64,000 nt of DNA from Calliopsis andreniformis (taxonomy: Eukaryota; Arthropoda; Insecta; Hymenoptera; Andrenidae), in NCBI RefSeq assembly GCF_051401765.1, contig NW_027480463.1, positions 496,001-560,000 on the forward strand, in the 5' to 3' direction. This document shows, piece after piece, positions 51,901-64,000 of the stretch. The notes beneath the pieces are model-generated. The model did no database searches. It saw only the letters and a list, made by a program, of their open reading frames with translations, and was not told the DNA's origin. Within the stretch, counting starts at the first letter, position 1. Each line of letters starts with the position of its first letter. A program made the translations under genes and the position numbers.

Positions 51901-54900
51901 ATACTCAATCCTCAATCTTCAATCCTCAGTCCTGAAACCTCAATTCTGAATCCTCAATACTGAATCCTCAATCTTCAGCCCTCAGTCCTCAACAATCAGT
52001 TGTCAATCCTCAATCCTCAATCCTCAATCCTCAATCCTCAATCCTCAATCCTCAATCCTCAATCTTCGATCCTCGATACTCAATCTTCAATCCTCAATCC
52101 TCAATCCTCATTCCTCAATCCTCATTCTTCAATCCTCATCACCAAATACTCAATCTTCAATCCTCCATCCTCAATCCTCAATCCTCAATCCTCAATCCTC
52201 AATCTTCATTCCTCAATACTCAGTCATCAATCCTCAATCATCAGTCCTCAATCCTCAAACCTCAATCCTCATCCCTCAGCCCTCATTCTCAATCCTCGAT
52301 CCTCAATACTCAATCCTCAATCTTCAATCCTCAATACTCAATCTTCAATCCTCAACACTCAATCTTCAATCCTCAATCCTCAGTCCTCAAACTTCAATTC
52401 TGAATCCTCAATCCTGAATCCTCAATCTTCAGCCCTCAGACCTCAACAATCTGTTGTCAATACTCAATCCTCTATAGAATATCCTCAATTCACAGTTTTC
52501 AATACTCAATACTCAACCTGCAATCTTCAAATCTCTATCCACAAACATCAATTCTCATCACTCAACCATCAACACTCAGTCCTCAATGTTCAATCCTCAA
52601 TCCTCAACTCTCAATCTTCAATCCTCAATACTGAATCTTCAATCCTCAATCCTCAATCCTCAATCCTCAATCCTCAGTCCCCAATCCTCAATCCTCAATC
52701 CTCAATCCTCATTCTTCAATCCTCAATACCCAATCCTAAATCTTCAATCCTCAATCCTCAATCCTCAATTCTCAATCCTCAATCCTCAGTCCTCAGACCT
52801 CAAACCTCAATCCTCAACCCTCAGCCCTCATCGTCAATCCTCAAACCTCAATCCTCAATCCTCAATCGTCAATCCTCAATCCTCAATCTTCAATCCTCAA
52901 TACTCAATCTTCAATCCTCTATCCACAATCCTCAATCCTCAATATTCAATCCTCAACACACGATTTTCAATACTCAATCCGCAATCATCATACCTCAATC
53001 CTCAATCCTCAGTCATCAATCCTCAATCTTCAATACTCAATGGTCAATCCTCAGTCCTCAATACTCAATCGTCAATCCTCAGTCCTCAATCCTCAATCCT
53101 CAATCCTCGTACCTCAAACCTCAATCCTCAATCCTCAATCCTCATTCTTCAATCCTCAATACCCAATCCTCAATCTTCAATCCTCAATCCTCAATCCTCA
53201 GTCCTCAGTCCTCAATCCTCAATCCTCAATCCTCATTCTTCAATCCTCAATACCCAATTCTCAATCTTCAACCCTCAATCCTCAATCCTCCATTCTCAAT
53301 CCTGAATCCTCAGTACTCAATCCTCAATCTTCAATCCTCAATACTCAATCATCAATCCTCAATTCTCACTCCTCAATCCTCAACCCTCAATCCTCAATCC
53401 TCAATCCTGAATCCTCAATCCTCAATCCTCATTCTTCAATCCTCAATACCCAATCCTCAATCTTCAGTCCTCAATCCTCGATCCTCAATCTTCAATCCTC
53501 AATCCTGAATCCTCAATCCTCAATCCTCATTCTTCAATCCTTAATACCCAAATCTCAATCTTCAATCCTCAATCCTCAATCCTCAATTCTCTATACTCAA
53601 TCCTCAGACCTCAGTCTCAAACCTCAATCCTCAGCCCTCAGCCCTCATCCTCTATCCTCAACCCTCAACCTCAATCCTCAATCTTCAATCCTCAATACAG
53701 GATCTTCAATGCTCAATCCTCAGTCCTCAAACTTCAATTCTGAATCCTCAATCCTGAATCCTCAATCTTCAGCCCTCAGACCTCAAGAATCTGTTGTCAA
53801 TACTCAATCCTCTATAGAATATCCTCAATTCACAGTTTTCGATACTCAATCTCAACCTGCAATCTTCAAATCTCTATCCACAAACATCAATTCTCATCAC
53901 TCAACCATCAACACTCAGTCCTCAATGTTCAATCCTCAATCCTCAACTCTCAATCTTCAATCCTCAATACTGAATCATCAATCCTCAATCGTCAATCCTC
54001 AATCCTCAATCCTCAGTCCCCAATCCTCAATCCTCAATCCTCGATCCTCAATCTTCAATCCTCAATACTCAATCTTCAATCCTCTATCCACAATCCTCAA
54101 TCCTCAATATTCAATCCTCAACACACAATTTTCAATACTCAATCCGCAATCATCATACCTCAATCCTCAATCCTCAGTCATCAATCCTCAATCTTCAATA
54201 CTCAATGGTCAATCCTCAGTCCTCAATACTCAATCGTCAATCCTCAGTCCTCAATCCTCAATCCTCAATCCTCGTACCTCAAACTTCAATCCTCAATCCT
54301 CAATCCTCATTCTTCAATCCTCAATACCCAATCCTCAATCTTCAATCCTCAATCCTCAATCCTCAATTCTCAATCCTCAATCCTCAGTCCTCAGTCCTCA
54401 GTCCTCAAACCTCAATCCTCAACCCTAAGCCCTCATCCTCAAACCTCAGTCCTCATCCTCAATTCTCAATCCTCAATCCTCAAGCCACAATCCTCAACCG
54501 TCAGTCCTCGTCCTCAATCCTCAATCTTCAATCCTCAATCCTCATTCCTCAAACCTCAATCCTCAATCCTCAATCCTTAATCCTCAATCTTCAATCCTCA
54601 ATCAACAGTCCTCAATCTTCAATCCTCAATGCTCAATACTCAATCCTCAATCCTCAGTCCTCAATGCTCAATCCTCAATCCTCGATCCTCAATCTTCAAT
54701 CCTCAATACTCAATCTTCAATCCTCAATCCTCAATCCTCAATCTTCAATCCTCAATACTCAATCTTCAATCCTCAATCCTCAATCCTCAATCCTCAATCC
54801 TCAATCCTCAATCCTCAGTCCTCAAACCTCAATTCTGAATCCTCAACCCTGAATCCTCAATCTTCAGCCCTCAGTCCTCAACAATCAGTTGTCAATCCTC

Positions 54901-56892
54901 AATCCTCAATAGAATATCCTCAATTCACAGGTTTCAATACTCAATACTCAATCTGCAATCTTCAAATCTCTATCCACAAACATCAATCCTCATCACTCAA
55001 CCCTCAACACTCAGTCCCCAATCCTCAATCTTCAATCCTCAATCCTTAATCCTCAATACTCAATCCTCAATCTTCAATCCTCAATACTCAATCTTCAATC
55101 CTCAATCCTCAATCCTCAATCCACAATCCTCAATCCTCAGTCATCAATACTCAATCTTCAGTACTCAATCCTCAATCCTCAATCCTCAGTCCTCATTCTT
55201 CAATCCTCAATACCCAATCCTCAATCTTCAATCCTCAATCCTCAATCCTCAATTCTCAATCCTCTATCCTCAATCCTCAGACCTCAAACATCAATACTCA
55301 ACCCTCAGTCCTCGTCCTGAATCCACAACCCTCAATCCTCAATCCTCAACCTTCGATCATCAATATTCAATCTTCAATCCTCAATCCTCAATCCTCAATC
55401 CTCAATCCTCAATCCTCAATGTTCATTCCTCAATACTCAACCTTCAATCCTCAATCCTCAATTCTCAAACCTCAATACTCAATCCTCAATCGTCAATCCT
55501 CAATCCCCAATCCTCAACCTTCAATACTCAATCCTCAATCCACAATCTTCAATCCTCAATCCTCAATCCTCAATCTTCAATCCTCAACCCCAATACTCAA
55601 CCCTCCATCCTCAATCTTCAATCCTCAATCCTCAATCCTCAATCCTCAATCCTCATTCTTCAATCCTCAATACCCAATCCTCAATCTTCAATACTCAATC
55701 CTCAATCCTCAATTCTCAATCCTCAATCCTCAATCCTCAGACATCAGACATCAATACTCAACCCTCAGGCCTCGTCCTCAATCCACAACTCTCAATCCTC
55801 AATCATCAATCTTCAATCATCAATATTCAATATTCAGTCCTCAATCTTCAATCCTCAATCCTCAATGTTCAATCCGCAATCCCCAATACTCAATCCTCAG
55901 TCCTCAAACCTCAATCCTCAACCCTCAGCCCTCATCTTCAATCCTCAATCCTCAATCCTCAATTCTCAATCTTCAATCCTCAATACTCAATATTCAATCC
56001 TCAATCCTCAATTCTCAATCCTCAATACTCAATCCTCAATCGTCAATCCTCAATGCCCAATCCTCAATTTTCGATACTCAATCCTCAATCCTCAATCCAC
56101 AATCCTCAATCTTCAATCCTCAATACTCAATCTTCAATCCTCAATCCTCAATCCTCAATCCTCAATCCTCAATCCTCAGTCCTCAATCCTCAATCTTCAA
56201 TCCTCAATACTCAATCTTCAATCCTCAATCCTCAATCCTCAATCCTCAATCCTCATTCTTCAATCCTCAACACCAAATCCTCAATCTTCAATCCTCAATC
56301 CTCAATCCTCTATTCTCAATCCTCAATCCTCAATCCTCAGACCTGAAACATCAATACTCAACCCTTAGTCCTCGTCCTCAATACACAACCCTCAATCCTC
56401 AATTCTCAATCTTCAATCATCAATATTCAATCTTCAATCCTCAATCCTCAATCCTCAGTCCTCAAACCTCAATTCTGAATCCTCAATACTGCATGCTCAA
56501 TCTTCAGCCCTCAGTACACAACAATCAGTTGTCAATCCTCAATCCTCAATCCACAATCCTTAATCCTCAATCCTCAATCCTCAATCCTCAATCTTCAATC
56601 CTCAATACTCAATCTTCAATCCACAACCCTCAATCCTCAATCATCAATCTTCAATCATCAATATTCAATCTTCAGTCCTCAATCCTCAATCCTCAGTCCT
56701 CAATGTTCAATCCACAATACCCAATCCTCAATCTTCAATCCTCAATCCTCAATGCTCAATCCTCAATCCTCAATCCTCAATCCTCTATCCTCAATCCTCA
56801 GTCCTCAAACCTCAATCCTGGATCCTGAATCCTGAATCCTCAATCTTCAGACCTCAGTCCTCAACAATCAGTTGTCAACCCTCAATCCTCAA
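48967..56892 (+). repeat. About 8 kb higher-order repeat, unit B
   Basis: Unit of 7,926 bases from one GGCTCAGTTCCCAG module (49,065) to the next (56,991). The order of modules is the same as in unit A: cores near 49,028, 50,020, 52,536, 53,876 and 54,969. Relative to A and C it lacks 174 bases near 54,040, and it has a private change near 53,698 where TACTCAATC reads TACAGGATC. Other differences from A and C are single substitutions and steps of 7 or 21 bases. Confidence 0.88.
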
Positions 56893-59800
56893 TAGAATAT
56901 CCTCAGTTCAGAGTTTTCCATACGCAATACTCAATCTGCAATCTTCATATCTCTATCCACAAACATCAATTCTCATCACTCAACCCTCAAGGCTCAGTTC
57001 CCAGTCCTCAATTTTCAATCCTCAATCCTCAATCCTCAATCCTCAATCCTCAGTCCTCAATCCTCAAACCTCAATCTTCAATCATCAATACTCAATCTTC
57101 AATCCTCAATCCTCAATCCTCAATCCTCAATCCTCAATCCTCAATCCTCAATCTTCAAGCCTCAATACTCAATCTTCAATCCTCAATCCTCAATCCTCAA
57201 TCCTCAATCCTCACTCTTCAATCCTCAACACCAAATCCTCAATCTTTAATCCTCAATCCTCAATCCTCTATTCTCAATCCTCAATCCTCAATCCCCAGAC
57301 CTGAAACATCAATACTCAACCCTTAGTCCTCGTCCTCAATACACAACCCTCAATCCTCAATCCTCAATCTTCAATCATCAATATTCAATCTTCAATCCTC
57401 AATACTCAATCTTCAATCCTCAATCCTCAATCCTCAATCCTCAATCCTCATTCTTCAATCCTCATCACCAAATCCACAATCTTCAATCCTCCATCCTCAA
57501 TCCTCTATTCTCAATCCTCAATCCTCAATCCTCAGACCTCGAACATCAATACTCAACTCTCAGTCCTCGTCCTCAATCCACAACACTCAATCCTCAATCC
57601 TCAATCTTCAGTCATCAATATTCAATCTTCAATCCTCAATCCTCAATCCTCAGTCCTCAATCCTCAATCCTCAATCCTCAGTCATCAATAGTCAATCTTC
57701 AGTACTCAATCCTCAATCCTCAATCCTCAATACTGAGTCTTCAATCCTCAATCCTCAATCCTCAATCCTCAATCTTCAATCCTCTATCCTCAGTCCTCAG
57801 ACCTCAATTCTGAATCCTCAATCCTGAATCCTCAATCTTCAGCCCTTAGTCCTCAACAATCAGTTCTCAATCCTCAATCCTCAATAGAATATCCTCAATT
57901 CACAGGTTTCAATACTCAATACTCAATCTGCAATCTTCAAATCTCTATCCACAAACATCAATTCTCATCACTCAGCCCTCAACACTGAGTCCTCAATGTT
58001 CAATCCTCAATCCTCAATTCTCAATCTTCAATCCTCAATACTCAATCATTAATCCTCAATCCTCAATACTCAATCTTCAATCCTCAATCCCCAATACTCA
58101 ATCCTCAATCCTCAATCCTCAATCCTCAATCATCAATCCTCAATCTTCAATACTCAATCCTCAATCCTCAATCCTCAATCCTCAATCAACAATACTCAAT
58201 CTTCAATCCTCAATGCTCAGCCTTTAATCCTCAATCCTCAATCCTCAACCTTCAATCCTCAATCCTCATTCCTCAATCCTCAATCCTCAATCCTCAATCC
58301 TCAATCCTCAATCCTCAATCTTCAATGCTCACTACTCAATCTTCAATCCTCAATCCTCAATCCTCAGTCCTCAGTCCTCAATCCTCAATCCTCAATCCTC
58401 ATTCTTCAATCCTCAATACCCAATCCTCAATCTTCAATACTCAATCCTCAATCCTCAATTCTCAATCCTCAATCCTCAATCCTAAATCCTCAATGTTCAT
58501 TCCTCAATACTCAATCTTCAATCCTCGATCCTCAATTCTCAATCCTCAATACTCAATCCTCAATCGTCAATCCTCAATCCCCAATCCTCAATCTACAATA
58601 CTCAATCCTCAATCCACATTCCACAATCCTCAATCTTCAATCACCAATACTCAATCTTCAATCCCCAATCCTCAATCCTCAATCCTCAATCCTCAATCCT
58701 CAGTCCTCAATCCTCAATCTTCAATCCTCAATACTCAATCTTCAATCCTCAATCCTCAATCCTCAATCTTCAATACTCAATCCTCAATCCTCAATCCTCG
58801 GTCCTGAAACCTCAATTCTGAATCCTCAATACTGAATCCTCAATCTTCAGCCCTCAGTCCTCAACAATCAGTTGTCAATCCTCAATCCTCAATCCTCAAT
58901 CCTCAATCCTCAATCCTCAATCCTCAATCCTCAATCCTCAATCTTCGATCCTCGATACTCAATCTTCAATCCTCAATCCTCAATCCTCATTCCTCAACCC
59001 TCATTCTTCAATCCTCATCACCAAATACTCAATCTTCAATCCTCCATCCTCAATCCTCAATCCTCAATCCTCAATCCTCAATCTTCATTCCTCAATACTC
59101 AGTCATCAATCCTCAATCATCAGTCCTCAATCCTCAAACCTCAATCCTCATCCCTCAGCCCTCATTCTCAATCCTCGATCCTCAATACTCAATCCTCAAT
59201 CTTCAATCCTCAATACTCAGTCTTCAATCCTCAATCCTCAATCCTCAATCCACAATCCTCAGTCCTCGATCCTCAGTCATCAATACTCAATCTTCAGTAC
59301 TCAATCCTCAATCCTCAATCCTCAATCCTCAATCCTCAACCCCCAATCCTCATTCCTCAAACCTCAATCCTCAGCCCTCAGTCCTCATCCTCAGTTCTCG
59401 ATTCTCAATCCTGAGGCCTCAATCCTCAATCCTCAATCCTCATTCTTCAATCCTCAATACCCAATCCTCAATCTTCAATCCTCAATCCTCAATCCTCCAT
59501 TCTCAATCCTGAATCCTCAGTACTCAATCCTCAATCTTCAATCCTCAATACTCAATCATCAATCCTCAATTCTCACTCCTCAATCCTCAACCCTCAATCC
59601 TCAATCCTCAATCCTGAATCCTCAATCCTCAATCCTCATTCTTCAATCCTCATCACCAAATACTCAATCTTCAATCCTCCATCCTCAATCCTCAATCCTC
59701 AATCCTCAATCCTCAATCTTCATTCCTCAATACTCAGTCATCAATCCTCAATCATCAGTCCTCAATCCTCAAACCTCAATCCTCATCCCTCAGCCCTCAT

Positions 59801-62800
59801 TCTCAATCCTCGATCCTCAATACTCAATCCTCAATCTTCAATCCTCAGTCCTGAAACCTCAATTCTGAATCCTCAATACTGAATCCTCAATCTTCAGCCC
59901 TCAGTCCTCAACAATCAGTTGTCAATCCTCAATCCTCAATCCTCAATCCTCAATCCTCAATCCTCAATCCTCAATCCTCAATCTTCGATCCTCGATACTC
60001 AATCTTCAATCCTCAATCCTCAATCCTCATTCCTCAATCCTCATTCTTCAATCCTCATCACCAAATACTCAATCTTCAATCCTCCATCCTCAATCCTCAA
60101 TCCTCAATCCTCAATCCTCAATCTTCATTCCTCAATACTCAGTCATCAATCCTCAATCATCAGTCCTCAATCCTCAAACCTCAATCCTCATCCCTCAGCC
60201 CTCATTCTCAATCCTCGATCCTCAATACTCAATCCTCAATCTTCAATCCTCAATACTCAATCTTCAATCCTCAATACTCAATCTTCAATCCTCAATCCTC
60301 AGTCCTCAAACTTCAATTCTGAATCCTCAATCCTGAATCCTCAATCTTCAGCCCTCAGACCTCAACAATCTGTTGTCAATACTCAATCCTCTATAGAATA
60401 TCCTCAATTCACAGTTTTCAATACTCAATACTCAACCTGCAATCTTCAAATCTCTATCCACAAACATCAATTCTCATCACTCAACCATCAACACTCAGTC
60501 CTCAATGTTCAATCCTCAATCCTCAACTCTCAATCTTCAATCCTCAATACTGAATCTTCAATCCTCAATCCTCAATCCTCAATCCTCAGTCCCCAATCCT
60601 CAATCCTCAATCCTCAATCCTCATTCTTCAATCCTCAATACCCAATCCTAAATCTTCAATCCTCAATCCTCAATCCTCAATTCTCAATCCTCAATCCTCA
60701 GTCCTCAGACCTCAAACCTCAATCCTCAACCCTCAGCCCTCATCGTCAATCCTCAAACCTCAATCCTCAATCCTCAATCGTCAATCCTCAATCCTCAATC
60801 TTCAATCCTCAATACTCAATCTTCAATCCTCTATCCACAATCCTCAATCCTCAATATTCAATCCTCAACACACAATTTTCAATACTCAATCCGCAATCAT
60901 CATACCTCAATCCTCAATCCTCAGTCATCAATCCTCAATCTTCAATACTCAATGGTCAATCCTCAGTCCTCAATACTCAATCGTCAATCCTCAGTCCTCA
61001 ATCCTCAATCCTCAATCCTCGTACCTCAAACCTCAATCCTCAATCCTCAATCCTCATTCTTCAATCCTCAATACCCAATCCTCAATCTTCAATCCTCAAT
61101 CCTCAATCCTCAGTCCTCAGTCCTCAATCCTCAATCCTCAATCCTCATTCTTCAATCCTCAATACCCAATTCTCAATCTTCAACCCTCAATCCTCAATCC
61201 TCCATTCTCAATCCTGAATCCTCAGTACTCAATCCTCAATCTTCAATCCTCAATACTCAATCATCAATCCTCAATTCTCACTCCTCAATCCTCAACCCTC
61301 AATCCTCAATCCTCAATCCTGAATCCTCAATCCTCAATCCTCATTCTTCAATCCTCAATACCCAATCCTCAATCTTCAGTCCTCAATCCTCGATCCTCAA
61401 TCTTCAATCCTCAATCCTGAATCCTCAATCCTCAATCCTCATTCTTCAATCCTTAATACCCAAATCTCAATCTTCAATCCTCAATCCTCAATCCTCAATT
61501 CTCTATACTCAATCCTCAGACCTCAGTCTCAAACCTCAATCCTCAGCCCTCAGCCCTCATCCTCTATCCTCAACCCTCAACCTCAATCCTCAATCTTCAA
61601 TACTCAATCTTCAATCCTCAATCCTCAGTCCTCAAACTTCAATTCTGAATCCTCAATCCTGAATCCTCAATCTTCAGCCCTCAGACCTCAAGAATCTGTT
61701 GTCAATACTCAATCCTCTATAGAATATCCTCAATTCACAGTTTTCGATACTCAATCTCAACCTGCAATCTTCAAATCTCTATCCACAAACATCAATTCTC
61801 ATCACTCAACCATCAACACTCAGTCCTCAATGTTCAATCCTCAATCCTCAACTCTCAATCTTCAATCCTCAATACTGAATCTTCAATCCTCAATCGTCAA
61901 TCCTCAATCCTCAATCCTCAGTCCCCAATCCTCAATCCTCAATCCTCAATCCTCATTCTTCAATCCTCAATACCCAATCCTCAATCTTCAATCTTCAATC
62001 CTCAATCCTCAATTCTCAATCCTCAATCCTCAGTCCTCAGACCTCAAACCTCAATCCTCAACCCTCAGCCCTCATCGTCAATCCTCAAACCTCAATCCTC
62101 AATCCTCAATCGTCAATCCTCAATCCTCAATCTTCAATCCTCAATACTCAATCTTCAATCCTCTATCCACAATCCTCAATCCTCAATATTCAATCCTCAA
62201 CACACAATTTTCAATACTCAATCCGCAATCATCATACCTCAATCCTCAATCCTCAGTCATCAATCCTCAATCTTCAATACTCAATGGTCAATCCTCAGTC
62301 CTCAATACTCAATCGTCAATCCTCAGTCCTCAATCCTCAATCCTCAATCCTCGTACCTCAAACTTCAATCCTCAATCCTCAATCCTCATTCTTCAATCCT
62401 CAATACCCAATCCTCAATCTTCAATCCTCAATCCTCAATCCTCAATTCTCAATCCTCAATCCTCAGTCCTCAGTCCTCAAACCTCAATCCTCAACCCTAA
62501 GCCCTCATCCTCAAACCTCAGTCCTCATCCTCAATTCTCAATCCTCAATCCTCAAGCCACAATCCTCAACCGTCAGTCCTCGTCCTCAATCCTCAATCCT
62601 CAATCCTCAATCCTCATTCCTCAAACCTCAATCCTCAATCCTCAATCCTTAATCCTCAATCTTCAATCCTCAATCAACAGTCCTCAATCTTCAATCCTCA
62701 ATGCTCAATACTCAATCCTCAATCCTCAGTCCTCAATGCTCAATCCTCAATCCTCGATCCTCAATCTTCAATCCTCAATACTCAATCTTCAATCCTCAAT

Positions 62801-64000
62801 CCTCAATCCTCAATCCTCAATCCTCAATACTCAATCTTCAATCCTCAATCCTCAATCCTCAATCCTCAATCCTCAATCCTCAATCCTCAGTCCTCAAACC
62901 TCAATTCTGAATCCTCAACCCTGAATCCTCAATCTTCAGCCCTCAGTCCTCAACAATCAGTTGTCAATCCTCAATCCTCAATAGAATATCCTCAATTCAC
63001 AGGTTTCAATACTCAATACTCAATCTGCAATCTTCAAATCTCTATCCACGAACATCAATCCTCATCACTCAACCCTCAACACTCAGTCCCCAATCCTCAA
63101 TCTTCAATCCTCAATCCTCAATCCTCAATACTCAATCCTCAATCTTCAATCCTCAATACTCAATCTTCAATCCTCAATCCTCAATCCTCAATCCACAATC
63201 CTCAATCCTCAGTCATCAATACTCAATCTTCAGTACTCAATCCTCAATCCTCAATCCTCAGTCCTCATTCTTCAATCCTCAATACCCAATCCTCAATCTT
63301 CAATCCTCAATCCTCAATCCTCAATTCTCAATCCTCTATCCTCAATCCTCAGACCTCAAACATCAATACTCAACCCTCAGTCCTCGTCCTGAATACACAA
63401 CCCTCAATCCTCAATCCTCAACCTTCGATCATCAATATTCAATCTTCAATCCTCAATCCTCAATCCTCAATCCTCAATCCTCAATCCTCAATGTTCATTC
63501 CTCAATACTCAACCTTCAATCCTCAATCCTCAATTCTCAAACCTCAATACTCAATCCTCAATCGTCAATCCTCAATCCCCAATCCTCAACCTTCAATACT
63601 CAATCCTCAATCCACAATCTTCAATCCTCAATCCTCAATCCTCAATCTTCAATCCTCAACCCCAATACTCAACCCTCCATCCTCAATCTTCAATCCTCAA
63701 TCCTCAATCCTCAATCCTCAATCCTCATTCTTCAATCCTCAATACCCAATCCTCAATCTTCAATACTCAATCCTCAATCCTCAATTCTCAATCCTCAATC
63801 CTCAATCCTCAGACATCAGACATCAATACTCAACCCTCAGGCCTCGTCCTCAATCCACGACTCTCAATCCTCAATCATCAATCTTCAATCATCAATATTC
63901 AATATTCAGTCCTCAATCCTCAATCCTCAATCCTCAATGTTCAATCCGCAATCCCCAATACTCAATCCTCAGTCCTCAAACCTCAATCCTCAACCCTCAG
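56893..64000 (+). repeat. About 8 kb higher-order repeat, unit C, cut by the window end
   Basis: Begins directly after unit B at AGAATATCC and matches it at offset 7,926 (56,991), 7,919 (58,325 and 59,919), 7,912 (60,952), 8,079 (62,284) and 8,072 (62,701, 63,491 and 63,937). The large step is unit B's 174-base deletion, offset by one heptamer; unit C keeps the full segment (240 bases from GTCCCCAATC at 61,921 to CTCTATCCAC at 62,161, as in unit A). Module cores are near 56,954, 57,946, 60,455, 61,778 and 63,044. The unit runs on past the window. Confidence 0.88.

Larger units (their letters stand above)
1..64000 (+). repeat. Heptamer satellite array, unit TCAATCC
   Basis: The window is a continuous head-to-tail array of the 7-base unit TCAATCC (bottom strand GGATTGA), never interrupted by unique sequence and never inverted. 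Perfect runs reach 11 units (18,188-18,264) and 10 units (14,932-15,001). Between them lie point variants, most often TCAATCT, TCAATAC, TCAGTCC, TCAAACC, TCAACCC, TCAATTC, TCATTCT and TGAATCC; the leading TCA is changed less often than the last four bases. The + strand is very poor in G, which arises mostly by A-to-G change in TCAGTCC. Hexamers (TCATCC, TCGTCC) mark rare phase slips. No gene, RNA gene or mobile element was recognised. Such arrays are typical of eukaryotic satellite DNA, but no taxon-specific motif is present, so the host is left open. Confidence 0.98.

Noticed and set aside
1..64000. Repeat protein such as an ice-binding or beta-solenoid protein with SSILNPQ heptads
   Set aside because: The heptad is forced by the DNA repeat and is the same in all frames; changes show no preference for synonymous sites and stops are frequent.
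1..64000. CRISPR array
   Set aside because: There are no unique spacers between constant repeats; every interval is itself heptamer variant, and repeat spacing is 7 bases.
1..64000. Telomere repeat array
   Set aside because: GGATTGA does not match the telomere motifs I know (TTAGGG, TTTAGGG and relatives), and the array has higher-order duplications and heavy variation.
1..64000. Cyanobacterial-type short heptanucleotide repeats
   Set aside because: Those known to me are short intergenic tracts with different motifs; 64 kb without a gene does not fit, though a prokaryotic source is not formally excluded.
1..64000. Centromere identity of the array
   Set aside because: Higher-order structure is compatible with a centromere, but nothing in the sequence shows kinetochore binding; kept only as a possibility.

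Overview
The whole 64 kb window is one satellite DNA array. The founding unit on the + strand is the heptamer TCAATCC. It repeats head to tail in the same orientation from the first base to the last, as perfect copies (runs of up to 11 found by eye) mixed with point variants such as TCAATCT, TCAATAC, TCAGTCC, TCAAACC, TCAACCC and TCATTCT. I see no protein gene, rRNA, tRNA, insertion sequence, CRISPR array or recognisable promoter. The many long + strand open frames follow from the repeat: seven is not a multiple of three, so all three forward frames of a perfect array read the same stop-free heptapeptide cycle (SSILNPQ), while every reverse frame meets TGA once per 21 bases. The taxon cannot be fixed from this sequence. 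An array this long, gene-free and hierarchical is most typical of eukaryotic heterochromatin (centromeric, subtelomeric or sex-chromosome satellite). Heptanucleotide arrays also occur in some bacteria, but those I know of are short.

The array has a second level of structure. About 50 copies of a 119-base module (17 heptamer slots, from TCAACAA to TCATCAC) are scattered through it. The module looks like foreign unique sequence but keeps exact 7-base register, so it is best read as strongly diverged heptamers that were later copied as a block. It falls into five sequence subtypes. A sixth, related form carries a perfect 18-base inverted repeat (ATCCTGA-ATTC-TCAGGAT) and occurs only between 22.1 and 31.1 kb.

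The third level is segmental duplication, which grows in scale from left to right. 1-12.6 kb is a patchwork of short, divergent copies. 12.6-18.3 kb holds a 2.4 kb segment present twice at a constant 3,256-base offset with about four base differences. 21.6-31.9 kb holds three copies of the palindrome-bearing block. From 35,226 to the end there is a true higher-order repeat of about 8 kb: unit A (35,226-43,311), unit B (48,967-56,892) and unit C (56,893 to beyond the window). Units A and B are separated by a patchwork (43.3-49.0 kb) assembled from pieces found elsewhere in the array, with breakpoints that can be placed almost to the repeat unit.

Length differences between copies are whole numbers of repeat units (7, 21, 28, 35, 245 or 399 bases; one 174-base deletion equals 24 heptamers plus one hexamer). 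This points to unequal exchange or slippage in heptamer phase as the force shaping the locus. Positions and offsets were found by reading, not by alignment software, so block edges are good to about 10-20 bases unless stated.
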